Origin: Bacteroidota bacterium
GTDB taxonomy: Bacteria; Bacteroidota; Bacteroidia; Chitinophagales; LD1
Length of the DNA stretch: 13,303 bases
Direction: 5' to 3'
Assembly: GCA_023428205.1 (NCBI GenBank)
Contig: JAEYZB010000033.1
Span: 1-13,303 of the forward strand
In this document: piece by piece, positions 1 to 5,942 of the stretch
Layout of the letters: each line of letters opens with the position of its first letter
How positions within the stretch are numbered: position 1 is the first letter of the stretch
Translations under genes and position numbers: made by a program
The notes under the pieces: model-generated
Database searches by the model: none
What the model saw: only the letters and a program-made list of their open reading frames with translations
What the model was told of the DNA's origin: nothing

Positions 1-909
1 AAAATAGCAACCTTTTTGGGGACAGAGGACACCATTTTATATGCCGCAGCGTTTGATGCAAACGGGGGTGTTTTTGAGCCTTTGTTCGATGAGAATGATG
101 CCATAATTTCTGATTCGCTCAACCATGCTTCTATCATTGACGGAGTGCGGTTATGCAAAGCCGTTCGCTATCGCTATGCGAATAATGATATGGCAGAATT
201 GGAGAAATGTTTACAACAATCGCAGGCGCAAAAAAATCGCATTATCGTTACCGATGGCGTTTTTTCAATGGACGGTTATGTAGCGCAGCTAGATAAAATA
301 TGTGTACTTGCGGAGCAATACAACGCACTCGTAATGGTGGACGAAAGCCATGCTACCGGCTATATCGGCAAAGGGGGACGCGGTACAATTGAGTTGCGAA
401 ATGTGATGGGGAAAGTGGATATTATCACCGGGACTCTTGGTAAGGCATTGGGTGGAGCCATGGGAGGATTCACTACCGGCAAAAAAGAAATCATTGATTT
501 GCTTCGTCAGCGTTCGCGGCCATATCTTTTCTCAAATTCATTAATGCCTTCGATAGTTGGAGCCTCCATTGCAGTAATAGATTTATTAAGTGAAAGTACA
601 GCTCTTCGCGACAAATTGGATTGGAATATTCAATACTTCAAAAAAGGAATCAGTCAAACGGGTTTGAAAATTTTGAATGGTGATTCGGCAATTGTTCCGG
701 TGATGCTATATGATGCAAAACTCGCGCAACAATTCGCAAAAGAATTATTGAACGAAGGAATTTATGTTGTCGGCTTTTTCTTTCCTGTGGTTCCGAAAGA
801 GCAAGCGCGAATTCGAGTTCAACTTTCCGCTGCACACGAAAAAGAACATTTGGATAAAGCGATTGCCGCGTTTGAAAAAGTCGGAAAGCGTTTAGGCGTT
901 ATCGTCTAA
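1..909 (+). CDS. kbl: Glycine C-acetyltransferase (2-amino-3-ketobutyrate CoA ligase), 5' end outside window
   Basis: PLP-dependent enzyme of the alpha-oxoamine synthase family. It converts 2-amino-3-oxobutyrate plus CoA to glycine and acetyl-CoA, the second step of threonine breakdown after threonine dehydrogenase, in the cytosol. The frame is open from base 1, and 302 residues are visible against about 398 in E. coli Kbl, so roughly 95 N-terminal residues are missing. Kbl signatures are clear: FLGTEDTILY with FDANGG, SLNHASIIDG, the RYRYANNDM stretch, TDGVFSMDG, VDESHATGY, and the PLP-lysine motif GTLGKALGG with the lysine codon at 442-444. QRSRPYLFSNSL and the C-terminal GFFFPVVPKEQARIR follow. 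These motifs separate it from BioF and serine palmitoyltransferase. The TTG at 16-18 is not a start; reading continues upstream. The 3' end overlaps the convergent membrane-protein gene by 18 bases. Confidence 0.96.
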   Translation, partial: KIATFLGTEDTILYAAAFDANGGVFEPLFDENDAIISDSLNHASIIDGVRLCKAVRYRYANNDMAELEKCLQQSQAQKNRIIVTDGVFSMDGYVAQLDKICVLAEQYNALVMVDESHATGYIGKGGRGTIELRNVMGKVDIITGTLGKALGGAMGGFTTGKKEIIDLLRQRSRPYLFSNSLMPSIVGASIAVIDLLSESTALRDKLDWNIQYFKKGISQTGLKILNGDSAIVPVMLYDAKLAQQFAKELLNEGIYVVGFFFPVVPKEQARIRVQLSAAHEKEHLDKAIAAFEKVGKRLGVIV

Positions 910-1467
910 AAAATGTTGCATCTTATCTTTGATTCCCCAATGGGTCATTAGTGCATTGAATGCGCACAACGCTGCACAGAATAGCAAACTCAGGTAGCCC
1001 TTGATGGAAGAGAAATTGAAATCACCTTCCCAAAGTTGATTGATTTTTTTGAATTGAAATAGCGCATCTTCTAGTAAAAAATCATCAAGCACTACGAATA
1101 GTGCGTAAATCGCGAATGTGAAAATGTACATTGCAATTCGCACTTTTTGCGCGCTCATGGAATACACATTGCTCAAAATAATCAGCCCCATAAAGCCGAT
1201 GTGCAAGAAAAAAATCAACATAGATTCATAGTCTTGAAATCGTTGCATTTTGTCTTCTGCCATGCCGGTTTCATGAAAGGACTTGATGGCTTTGTAGCTC
1301 AAAAAAGCACAAAGTAGAATAATCGCTGTCGCCAATCGCCAATACAATTTCCGTACTTTAAGCGGTTCGAATTTCAGCCCGCTGACAGAAGATACGGAAC
1401 GCTTATAAACCGTTCCCATCATAATTCCAATCAACGTAATCAATATGTAAATGATAATGGTAAACAT
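892..1467 (-). CDS. Hypothetical five-helix membrane protein downstream of rmuC
   Basis: I do not recognise this family. The 191-residue product has about five hydrophobic segments (residues roughly 1-18, 43-59, 82-101, 110-128 and 156-172) separated by short charged loops, and no signal peptide or catalytic motif. It is therefore probably a small inner-membrane protein. The ATG lies five bases after the rmuC stop codon, which implies co-transcription and probably translational coupling with rmuC. Its last 18 bases overlap the 3' end of kbl on the other strand, with no terminator between the convergent genes. The ORF is long, hydrophobicity is regular and the placement is operon-like, so it is very likely real. 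Its function cannot be inferred from the sequence. Confidence 0.8.
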   Translation of the reverse strand: MFTIIIYILITLIGIMMGTVYKRSVSSVSGLKFEPLKVRKLYWRLATAIILLCAFLSYKAIKSFHETGMAEDKMQRFQDYESMLIFFLHIGFMGLIILSNVYSMSAQKVRIAMYIFTFAIYALFVVLDDFLLEDALFQFKKINQLWEGDFNFSSIKGYLSLLFCAALCAFNALMTHWGIKDKMQHFLDDNA

Positions 1468-1472
1468 ATTTT

Positions 1473-2771
1473 CTATTCGTTATCTTCTGCTCTGTCATTT
1501 AATGGTTGCGGTAATTGTTTAGATGCCTTTAATCCTAATTTTCGCATGTCCTCTGCTTTTTTGACAAGGTTTCCGCGCCCCTCACTCAATTTTTTCATTG
1601 CTTCGGAATATGTTTTCTTGCTTTCGTCCATTTTTTGTCCGACCTTGATCAGGTCTTCGGTGAACGATACAAATTTATCGTAGAGCTCTGCGCCTTGTCG
1701 CGCAATTTCTACTGAGTTCTGATTTTGATATTCTTGTTTCCAAATATTAGCAACGGTACGCAATGTGGCAAGCAAGGTTGAGGTAGAAACGATGATAATG
1801 TTTTTATCAAAGGCATCGTTATACAATTCATTGTCGTTGCTAACGGCTAAGGCAAAGGCGGATTCTATCGGTACAAAGAGTAGCACAAAGTCCGGGGTTT
1901 TGATGTCGTACAATTTATGATATTCTTTCCCGCTCAGCCCTTTTACGTGTGTACGAAATGACAAAATATGTTCTTTCAAAAACAAAACTTTTTGCGCTTC
2001 ATCGTCACTGGACATGAATTTTTCATAAGCCGTAAGACTTACTTTTGAGTCTACAATCAGCGTTTTGCTATCAGGTAAACGCACCAACACATCGGGTTGT
2101 ACGCGGCTACCATTTTCATTTATGAAAGATTGTTGTACTTCGTATTCGCGTCCTTTTTCCAGTCCTGATTTCTCCAAAATTTTTTCTAAAATCATTTCGC
2201 CCCAATTGCCTTGCGTTTTATTGTCGCCTTTCAGCGCGCGCGTCAAATTCAAGGCTTCGTTGCTCATGCGATGGCTCATGTCGGAAAGCTGTTTTAGCTG
2301 TTCGCGTAATGCGCCTCGCTCTTTTTCGGTTTGTAAATGAGTCTCGCTTACACGCTGTTCATATTCACGCAACCGATCTTTTAACGGGTCTAAAATCGCT
2401 TTCAGTACGTCATCGTTTTTCTGTACGAACTTTTGCGATTTTTCATCTAAAATTCGGTTGGCCAAAAGTTCGAAATCTTTCTGCATTTTCTGTTGTAGCA
2501 ATTCCAATTCTTCTTTTTGTCCTTGTAGTTTTTCCTGTAAATTTTTGTTCTCCGTTAATGAGATAGAGAGCCTATTCGCCAATTCATCGTGGCGTGTTTT
2601 TGTGGCTTGCAGCTCTTGTTTGGTTATTTCGTGCAATCGCTCGGTGCTGCGTTTTTGTTCGTTCAATACCGCTAACTGGGTTTGGTTTTTTGCCTTTGTC
2701 AGCAACATATAAACCAAAACGCCCGCTACTGCGCCAATTAATAATCCAACGACAACCGCTACAACTTCCAT
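1473..2771 (-). CDS. rmuC: DNA recombination protein RmuC
   Basis: 432 residues, a usual length for RmuC. An N-terminal transmembrane helix (about residues 3-24) is followed by a long coiled coil (about 30-175, rich in K/E/Q/L heptads) and the conserved RmuC domain from about residue 185. Visible hallmarks are GNWGEMILEKILEKSGL (188-204), then QPDVLVRLPDSKTLIVDSKV (225-244). The latter carries a PD-(D/E)XK-nuclease-like pattern (D227, D241, K243). In E. coli rmuC limits recombination at inverted repeats; the biochemical activity is inferred from the fold. The ATG at 2771 gives the membrane helix directly. The acylase gene lies 73 bases upstream across a strong inverted repeat, and a membrane-protein gene follows after 5 bases. 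Confidence 0.95.
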   Translation of the reverse strand: MEVVAVVVGLLIGAVAGVLVYMLLTKAKNQTQLAVLNEQKRSTERLHEITKQELQATKTRHDELANRLSISLTENKNLQEKLQGQKEELELLQQKMQKDFELLANRILDEKSQKFVQKNDDVLKAILDPLKDRLREYEQRVSETHLQTEKERGALREQLKQLSDMSHRMSNEALNLTRALKGDNKTQGNWGEMILEKILEKSGLEKGREYEVQQSFINENGSRVQPDVLVRLPDSKTLIVDSKVSLTAYEKFMSSDDEAQKVLFLKEHILSFRTHVKGLSGKEYHKLYDIKTPDFVLLFVPIESAFALAVSNDNELYNDAFDKNIIIVSTSTLLATLRTVANIWKQEYQNQNSVEIARQGAELYDKFVSFTEDLIKVGQKMDESKKTYSEAMKKLSEGRGNLVKKAEDMRKLGLKASKQLPQPLNDRAEDNE

Positions 2772-2801
2772 AGTTGCGCAAGTTAGAAAAAATATGAGGT
2801 T

Positions 2802-2839
2802 ATAGAAGTAATACGAGAAGAGAGACGTGTTGCTTCTAT
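2802..2839. repeat. 14-base inverted repeat between acylase and rmuC (possible terminator or processing hairpin)
   Basis: Arms 2802-2815 and 2826-2839 enclose a 10-base purine-rich loop. The seven outer pairs and the CG pairs next to the loop are perfect. Two inner positions are G.U if transcribed on the + strand but C.A mismatches on the minus strand. It begins five bases past the acylase stop on the minus strand, and a T-run (T6) follows about nine bases after the hairpin in that direction. This could attenuate or end acylase transcription before rmuC. The T-run is farther from the stem than in a textbook terminator. Confidence 0.45.
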
Positions 2840-2844
2840 CTCAA

Positions 2845-4944
2845 TTAATGTTCTAATCGATAAATCTTTTCGGCATGTTTATACACCCATTCTTTACTCA
2901 AACTTTCTTCTTTTGTTTGATGATTTACATATAAATGCATTTGGTCGGTATAGTGTTTTGAGCCTTCTTTGTTGCTTGAGCCATAAGGCGAAACGGTTCT
3001 TATGATTGGTCCGTCTTTTGTGAATTTAGCGAGTAAAATAAAGGTTTCTCCTAACCAAGTTTTTCGTTGGCCTTTGCCGTGAGGATTGCCATATTTCGCA
3101 TTCCACATATCGGGTCCGCCATTAGTCGGCAAATCAACGTCTCCGCGAATGTGACGCTGGTAATCGCCTAAAGGGATATTCAGTTTGCCGTGATGTTCCA
3201 AGAAAAACTTTTTTACTTCTTGGATGGTTGTTATGTACATTTCTGTTTTGAGTTTTAAATCATTGCGGTATTTCGCTTCCATCTCTCCGCCCGATTTGTC
3301 GTACATGCGGTACATCACTTCATATACAAATGCAGCATTGGTGTCAACAACGGCTCCTTCTTTGTTCCATTGTTGCATGGTGCGAATAGCATCAGCAATA
3401 TCAGGGTATGTTTCCGGCTTTAAGCTGTATAAATCGCTAATGTCAAAATTGCGAAGGAAAACGACTTTTTCGGGAAGGCGACTATCATATTTTATTTTCA
3501 GAAAATCGTCCCACGTCACTTTGTCGTATTGGGAGATATTTTCATAGAATCTTCTGCTTCGGATGTTTTCCAACGTGTCGTAACCAATATTCAAATTGAC
3601 TTCTCCCACTTTCGGGTTTTCTTCCGGAGCCGTGATTTGATACGAAGTTTGATTCGTATTAAACACATAACCACTCTTTGGATTCAGCCTTTGCAATAAC
3701 GAATCTTGAGGAAAAAATTCTGTCCACAAGGTTTTTTCTGTATTTCCGGGAACGGTGCCCTTCCAGTCGTATCCTTCCGCGCGTTTCGGCATTGTTCCGT
3801 TGCTGATTATGAAAATGGTATCATACTTGTCTCCATAAATAATGTTTTGATTAATGATTCCCTGCATATCCAATGCTTTTCGGAACTCCGTATAATTTTT
3901 AGCTTTGTTCATTCTAAACCATTGTTCAGGGGCTTTAACGGTCATATTAGATGCGAGTCGCATCGCAAAAATTCCTTTTTTGTTTACAATAGTTGCTCCG
4001 TATTTACTCCACCAAATTTTCTTTTTCAGTTTCAGGATAAATTTGTGTTTTTCGGGGTGCTTTGCAAGATTCACCGCCAACTTTGCTTTGCCTTTTTCCA
4101 GCGGATAGGAAACGCCATCTACTAAATAATTCCCTTTTTTCTTCGGGTCTGCCTGCAATTGAAAAATGTCAATTGCGTCAAATCCGTTTATGGTATGCGC
4201 CCAGCCTAGATTTTCATTCACTCCGTGGAAAATGGTAACGCCACCGTGAAAGGTTGACCCCAACATATTCCAACCTTCCTCGCTTTGTACATGCGCTTCG
4301 TACCATGATAACGGACCTTCAAGCGGTTGATGAGAATTTACATCAAGAAAAACATTTCCGTCTGCTGTCTTGTTAGCGTTCATCGCCAATCCGTTTGAGC
4401 CACGACCCGTTTCAGCAAAAGGGACTTCCGGTGCGGTGCCGGAAACTAAGGAATTCAATGCTCCATCAACTCCGGTCATTAGCGCCATTGCCAGCATATA
4501 GCCACTTAAAAAATCTTGCGGTTTGACAGGAAACGCTTGTTTTACTAATACCTCTTCCGGATGTTTTTCTGCATATAAATTTCCTGCTGCAGCACCGGCT
4601 TCCAATATTTTTTTAAATTCCGGTGAAACATCTTTTTCGTAGCGCTCATTTATGGTTTGCTGCACCCGGAGCAGTTGCACTGCATAATCAATTTTTGCGC
4701 CATCAGGCCCGATATTGCGACCTAACATTCCTCGCGCAATAAGAAGAACAAACTGTAATGTTTTGAAGTCATCTTCGCACTCGGCCCATACCAAACCATA
4801 AGCACAGTCGGCATCTGTTTTCCCGAAAATGTGTGGAACCCCAAAGCTGTCGCGCACGATTTCCACACTATATTTGGGCGTTTTTTGCGAAAAAGAAAAG
4901 CTGGAAATCAGTATCAAGAAAGAAAGAAAGAATCCTTTAAGCAT
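2845..4944 (-). CDS. Exported penicillin acylase family protein (Ntn-hydrolase amidase)
   Basis: 699 residues. A Sec signal peptide (residues 1-19, MLKGFFLSFLILISS then FSFSQ) precedes a precursor of the penicillin G acylase / acyl-homoserine-lactone acylase superfamily, which is cut into alpha and beta subunits by autocatalysis. The alpha-chain motif RDSFGVPHIFG (31-41) and ECEDDF are present. The beta chain should start at S183 in TGRGSNGLAMN, the N-terminal nucleophile. H205 falls exactly 22 residues later, matching the beta-23 histidine described for PvdQ-type acylases, and the FNTNQ segment (428-432) supplies the family's active-site Asn. The product is periplasmic or outer-surface and hydrolyses an amide. 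The substrate (beta-lactam, N-acyl-homoserine lactone, lipopeptide or other) cannot be told from sequence. The Lrp-type regulator gene lies 92 bases upstream on the same strand. No clear TAnnTTTG element precedes this gene. Confidence 0.92.
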   Translation of the reverse strand: MLKGFFLSFLILISSFSFSQKTPKYSVEIVRDSFGVPHIFGKTDADCAYGLVWAECEDDFKTLQFVLLIARGMLGRNIGPDGAKIDYAVQLLRVQQTINERYEKDVSPEFKKILEAGAAAGNLYAEKHPEEVLVKQAFPVKPQDFLSGYMLAMALMTGVDGALNSLVSGTAPEVPFAETGRGSNGLAMNANKTADGNVFLDVNSHQPLEGPLSWYEAHVQSEEGWNMLGSTFHGGVTIFHGVNENLGWAHTINGFDAIDIFQLQADPKKKGNYLVDGVSYPLEKGKAKLAVNLAKHPEKHKFILKLKKKIWWSKYGATIVNKKGIFAMRLASNMTVKAPEQWFRMNKAKNYTEFRKALDMQGIINQNIIYGDKYDTIFIISNGTMPKRAEGYDWKGTVPGNTEKTLWTEFFPQDSLLQRLNPKSGYVFNTNQTSYQITAPEENPKVGEVNLNIGYDTLENIRSRRFYENISQYDKVTWDDFLKIKYDSRLPEKVVFLRNFDISDLYSLKPETYPDIADAIRTMQQWNKEGAVVDTNAAFVYEVMYRMYDKSGGEMEAKYRNDLKLKTEMYITTIQEVKKFFLEHHGKLNIPLGDYQRHIRGDVDLPTNGGPDMWNAKYGNPHGKGQRKTWLGETFILLAKFTKDGPIIRTVSPYGSSNKEGSKHYTDQMHLYVNHQTKEESLSKEWVYKHAEKIYRLEH

Positions 4945-5003
4945 AATAATTGGTTTTGTTTTGGTAATGATAAAAAACGGTTAATCATTAAAAACAACAA
5001 CTC

Positions 5004-5038
5004 AATTAACGTGCATTTTTTGCCGTTCAACGTTAATT
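5004..5038. repeat. 9-base inverted repeat overlapping the 3' end of the Lrp gene
   Basis: The arms at 5004-5012 and 5030-5038 are perfect reverse complements and surround a 17-base spacer. The right arm overlaps the stop codon of the Lrp-type gene. Read on the minus strand, a T-rich stretch follows about ten bases after the hairpin. It may be a weak terminator, or a protein-binding palindrome between regulator and acylase. The arms are AT-rich and the evidence is structural only. Confidence 0.3.
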
Positions 5039-5510
5039 ATTCACGTAGTGAAAGCGCAATCGGACGCTCAAAACTTTCTTCCAATGAGATGAGTGTTTCG
5101 GTCCGATTAATGCCATTTATTTTTTGCAACTTATCATGTAGTACCCTGCGCAAATGGTCGGTATCGGAACAAATGATTTTTAAAAACAAACTGTAATTTC
5201 CTGTCGTGTAATGACACGAAACCACTTCGTTTATTTTTTTCAACTCTTTCACTACACTGTCATATTGATCGGACTTATTGAGGTACACCCCGATAAAAGC
5301 AATCACATCTAAGCCTAATTTTTTTGTGTTCAGTTGAATTTGTGGTGGACGCGTGATGCCGAGTTTTTCCATTTTCTTCATGCGCACATGAACTGTTCCC
5401 GATGATACGTACAATTTTTCGCCAATTTCAGTATAAGGAGTGTTGGCGTCTTTGAGCAACACGTTTAAAATGCCTAAGTCGGTATTATCAATTTCGTAAT
5501 TGAGTGCCAT
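5037..5510 (-). CDS. Lrp/AsnC family transcriptional regulator
   Basis: 157 residues from the ATG at 5510, a normal Lrp length. Upstream in-frame codons would add 13 residues, but the family normally begins at the IDNTDLGIL segment and a TAATTTTG promoter element overlaps the extension, so the internal ATG is preferred. An N-terminal winged helix-turn-helix (about residues 7-55, with TEIGEKLYVSSGTVHVRMKKM as recognition region, written across 22-42) is followed by the RAM/AsnC effector domain (about 68-150). That domain contains HYTTGNYSLFLKI and GINRTETLISLEES, typical of Bacteroidota Lrp homologues. Members bind DNA as octamers or dimers and sense amino acids or related small molecules; the ligand here is unknown. 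It may regulate itself or the neighbouring acylase, which is inference from position. Confidence 0.93.
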   Translation of the reverse strand: MALNYEIDNTDLGILNVLLKDANTPYTEIGEKLYVSSGTVHVRMKKMEKLGITRPPQIQLNTKKLGLDVIAFIGVYLNKSDQYDSVVKELKKINEVVSCHYTTGNYSLFLKIICSDTDHLRRVLHDKLQKINGINRTETLISLEESFERPIALSLRE

Positions 5511-5537
5511 TATTTTGCTGTTTTTTTGTGATAAACT

Positions 5538-5545
5538 CAAAATTA
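5538..5545 (-). promoter_or_regulatory. -7 element of the Lrp-type regulator promoter (TAATTTTG)
   Basis: On the minus strand this octamer matches the Bacteroidota -7 consensus TAnnTTTG at all fixed positions. It sits 28 bases upstream of the ATG, which predicts a leader of about 20 nt. No good -33 TTTG is seen at the usual spacing. Confidence 0.6.
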
Positions 5546-5618
5546 GCACTAAATTTTAAACGAAATGTATTTTTTGTCTTAATTCATTACGTTTTTTACA
5601 AAGTAATCATTGCTTATT

Positions 5619-5626
5619 TATCTTTG
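5619..5626 (+). promoter_or_regulatory. -7 element of the tRNA-like RNA promoter (TATCTTTG)
   Basis: Perfect match to TAnnTTTG on the + strand. A start site 5-8 bases downstream would fall at about 5631-5634, only a few bases before the predicted acceptor stem at 5636. The precursor would thus have an almost absent 5' leader. The -33 region is a T-run (5592-5597) rather than a full TTTG. The Lrp-type gene is transcribed divergently. Confidence 0.65.
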
Positions 5627-5635
5627 CGTCAAAAT

Positions 5636-5744
5636 TGTTGGGTGATGGAATAGGTAGTAATATCCGCTCCATTCTCAGGACGGGAAAGCAAACATAAGTT
5701 TTGAAACATACTTTCCTATGCAGGTTCGACTCCTGCTCCAACAG
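5636..5744 (+). tRNA. tRNA-like RNA, class II (Leu-type D loop), anticodon not assignable; aberrant tRNA, pseudo-tRNA or novel tRNA-like ncRNA
   Basis: Three tRNA hallmarks are clear. A 7-bp acceptor stem joins 5636-5642 (TGTTGGG) to 5737-5743 (TCCAACA), with G at 5744 as discriminator; as often in Bacteroidota, CCA is not encoded. A perfect T arm has stem GCAGG/CCTGC (5720-5724 and 5732-5736) around the consensus 7-base loop TTCGACT. A D loop (GGAATAGGTAG, 5647-5657) resembles tRNA-Leu. A large variable arm has a 6-bp stem GGAAAG (5683-5688)/CTTTCC (5711-5716) and a 22-base loop. The anticodon arm is abnormal. The best stem, CCG-C-TCC (5664-5670) with GGACGG (5678-5683), needs a bulged C, and its loop ATTCTCA would read UCU with C at position 37. 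A Leu(CAG)-type loop CTCAGGA (5674-5680) is also present but lacks a stem. At about 109 nt it is longer than a normal tRNA. A perfect -7 element just upstream argues that it is transcribed. Confidence 0.55.
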
Positions 5745-5778
5745 CACTAAAGATGGTTTGGTTTTGGTTTCGTGAAAC

Positions 5779-5873
5779 GGTTGAGTGAAAGCTCAACCTT
5801 TCGCGTTTTTAAGCGAAAGGGGCGATGCTTCGGCAAGCTCAGCAACCAAAAACGAGCAAGAATTTGCTCGTTT
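5779..5873. repeat. Cluster of three strong hairpins after the tRNA-like RNA; REP-like intergenic element
   Basis: Three adjacent perfect inverted repeats are present. The first is GGTTGAG/CTCAACC (5779-5785, 5792-5798). The second is CCTTTCGC/GCGAAAGG (5797-5804, 5813-5820) with a T-rich loop. The third is a 10-bp stem (5850-5859, 5864-5873) with loop GAAT. Between the second and third lies GCTTCGGCAAGCTCAGC (5827-5843), similar to short palindromic segments I recall as dispersed in many Bacteroidota genomes. GGTTGAG could alternatively pair with that segment. The cluster probably ends transcription from the upstream RNA gene, although no hairpin is followed by a long T-run on the + strand. 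Confidence 0.5.
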
Positions 5874-5930
5874 GCCAAAAATCAGAAACACATTATGCTA
5901 ATTAAATTATCAAAGCTAAATATATTAGTC

Positions 5931-5938
5931 TATTTTTG
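5931..5938 (+). promoter_or_regulatory. -7 element of the radical SAM gene promoter (TATTTTTG)
   Basis: Perfect TAnnTTTG match ending four bases before the ATG at 5943. With the usual 5-8 base distance to the start site, the mRNA would begin at or just inside the start codon, so a leaderless transcript is predicted unless another promoter is used. No -33 TTTG is visible. Confidence 0.45.
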
Positions 5939-5942
5939 GTGT

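Noticed and set aside
3706..4125. 139-residue + strand ORF inside the acylase gene
   Set aside because: It lies wholly antisense to a well-supported CDS and has no recognisable protein features; it is a shadow ORF.
5511..5549. 13-residue N-terminal extension of the Lrp-type regulator
   Set aside because: A TAATTTTG promoter element at 5538-5545 lies within it, and Lrp proteins normally start near the IDxTD segment.
5586..5607. ATTAC/GTAAT inverted repeat as an Lrp operator
   Set aside because: The arms are five AT-rich bases with a 12-base spacer, which is expected by chance in this AT-rich gap.
5689..5710. Direct repeats AAACATA as a start of a CRISPR or tandem array
   Set aside because: There are only two 7-base copies inside one predicted loop, with no further units anywhere nearby.
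5636..5744. Selenocysteine tRNA (selC) interpretation of the tRNA-like RNA
   Set aside because: The T arm resembles selC, but the D stem is short, the acceptor/T stems fit 7+5 bp, and no UCA anticodon preceded by U33 can be placed in a stemmed loop.
5772..5942. In-frame N-terminal extension of 57 residues on the radical SAM protein
   Set aside because: It is translated from the hairpin cluster, lies upstream of a perfect -7 element, and has no resemblance to family N-termini; ATG 5943 is preferred.
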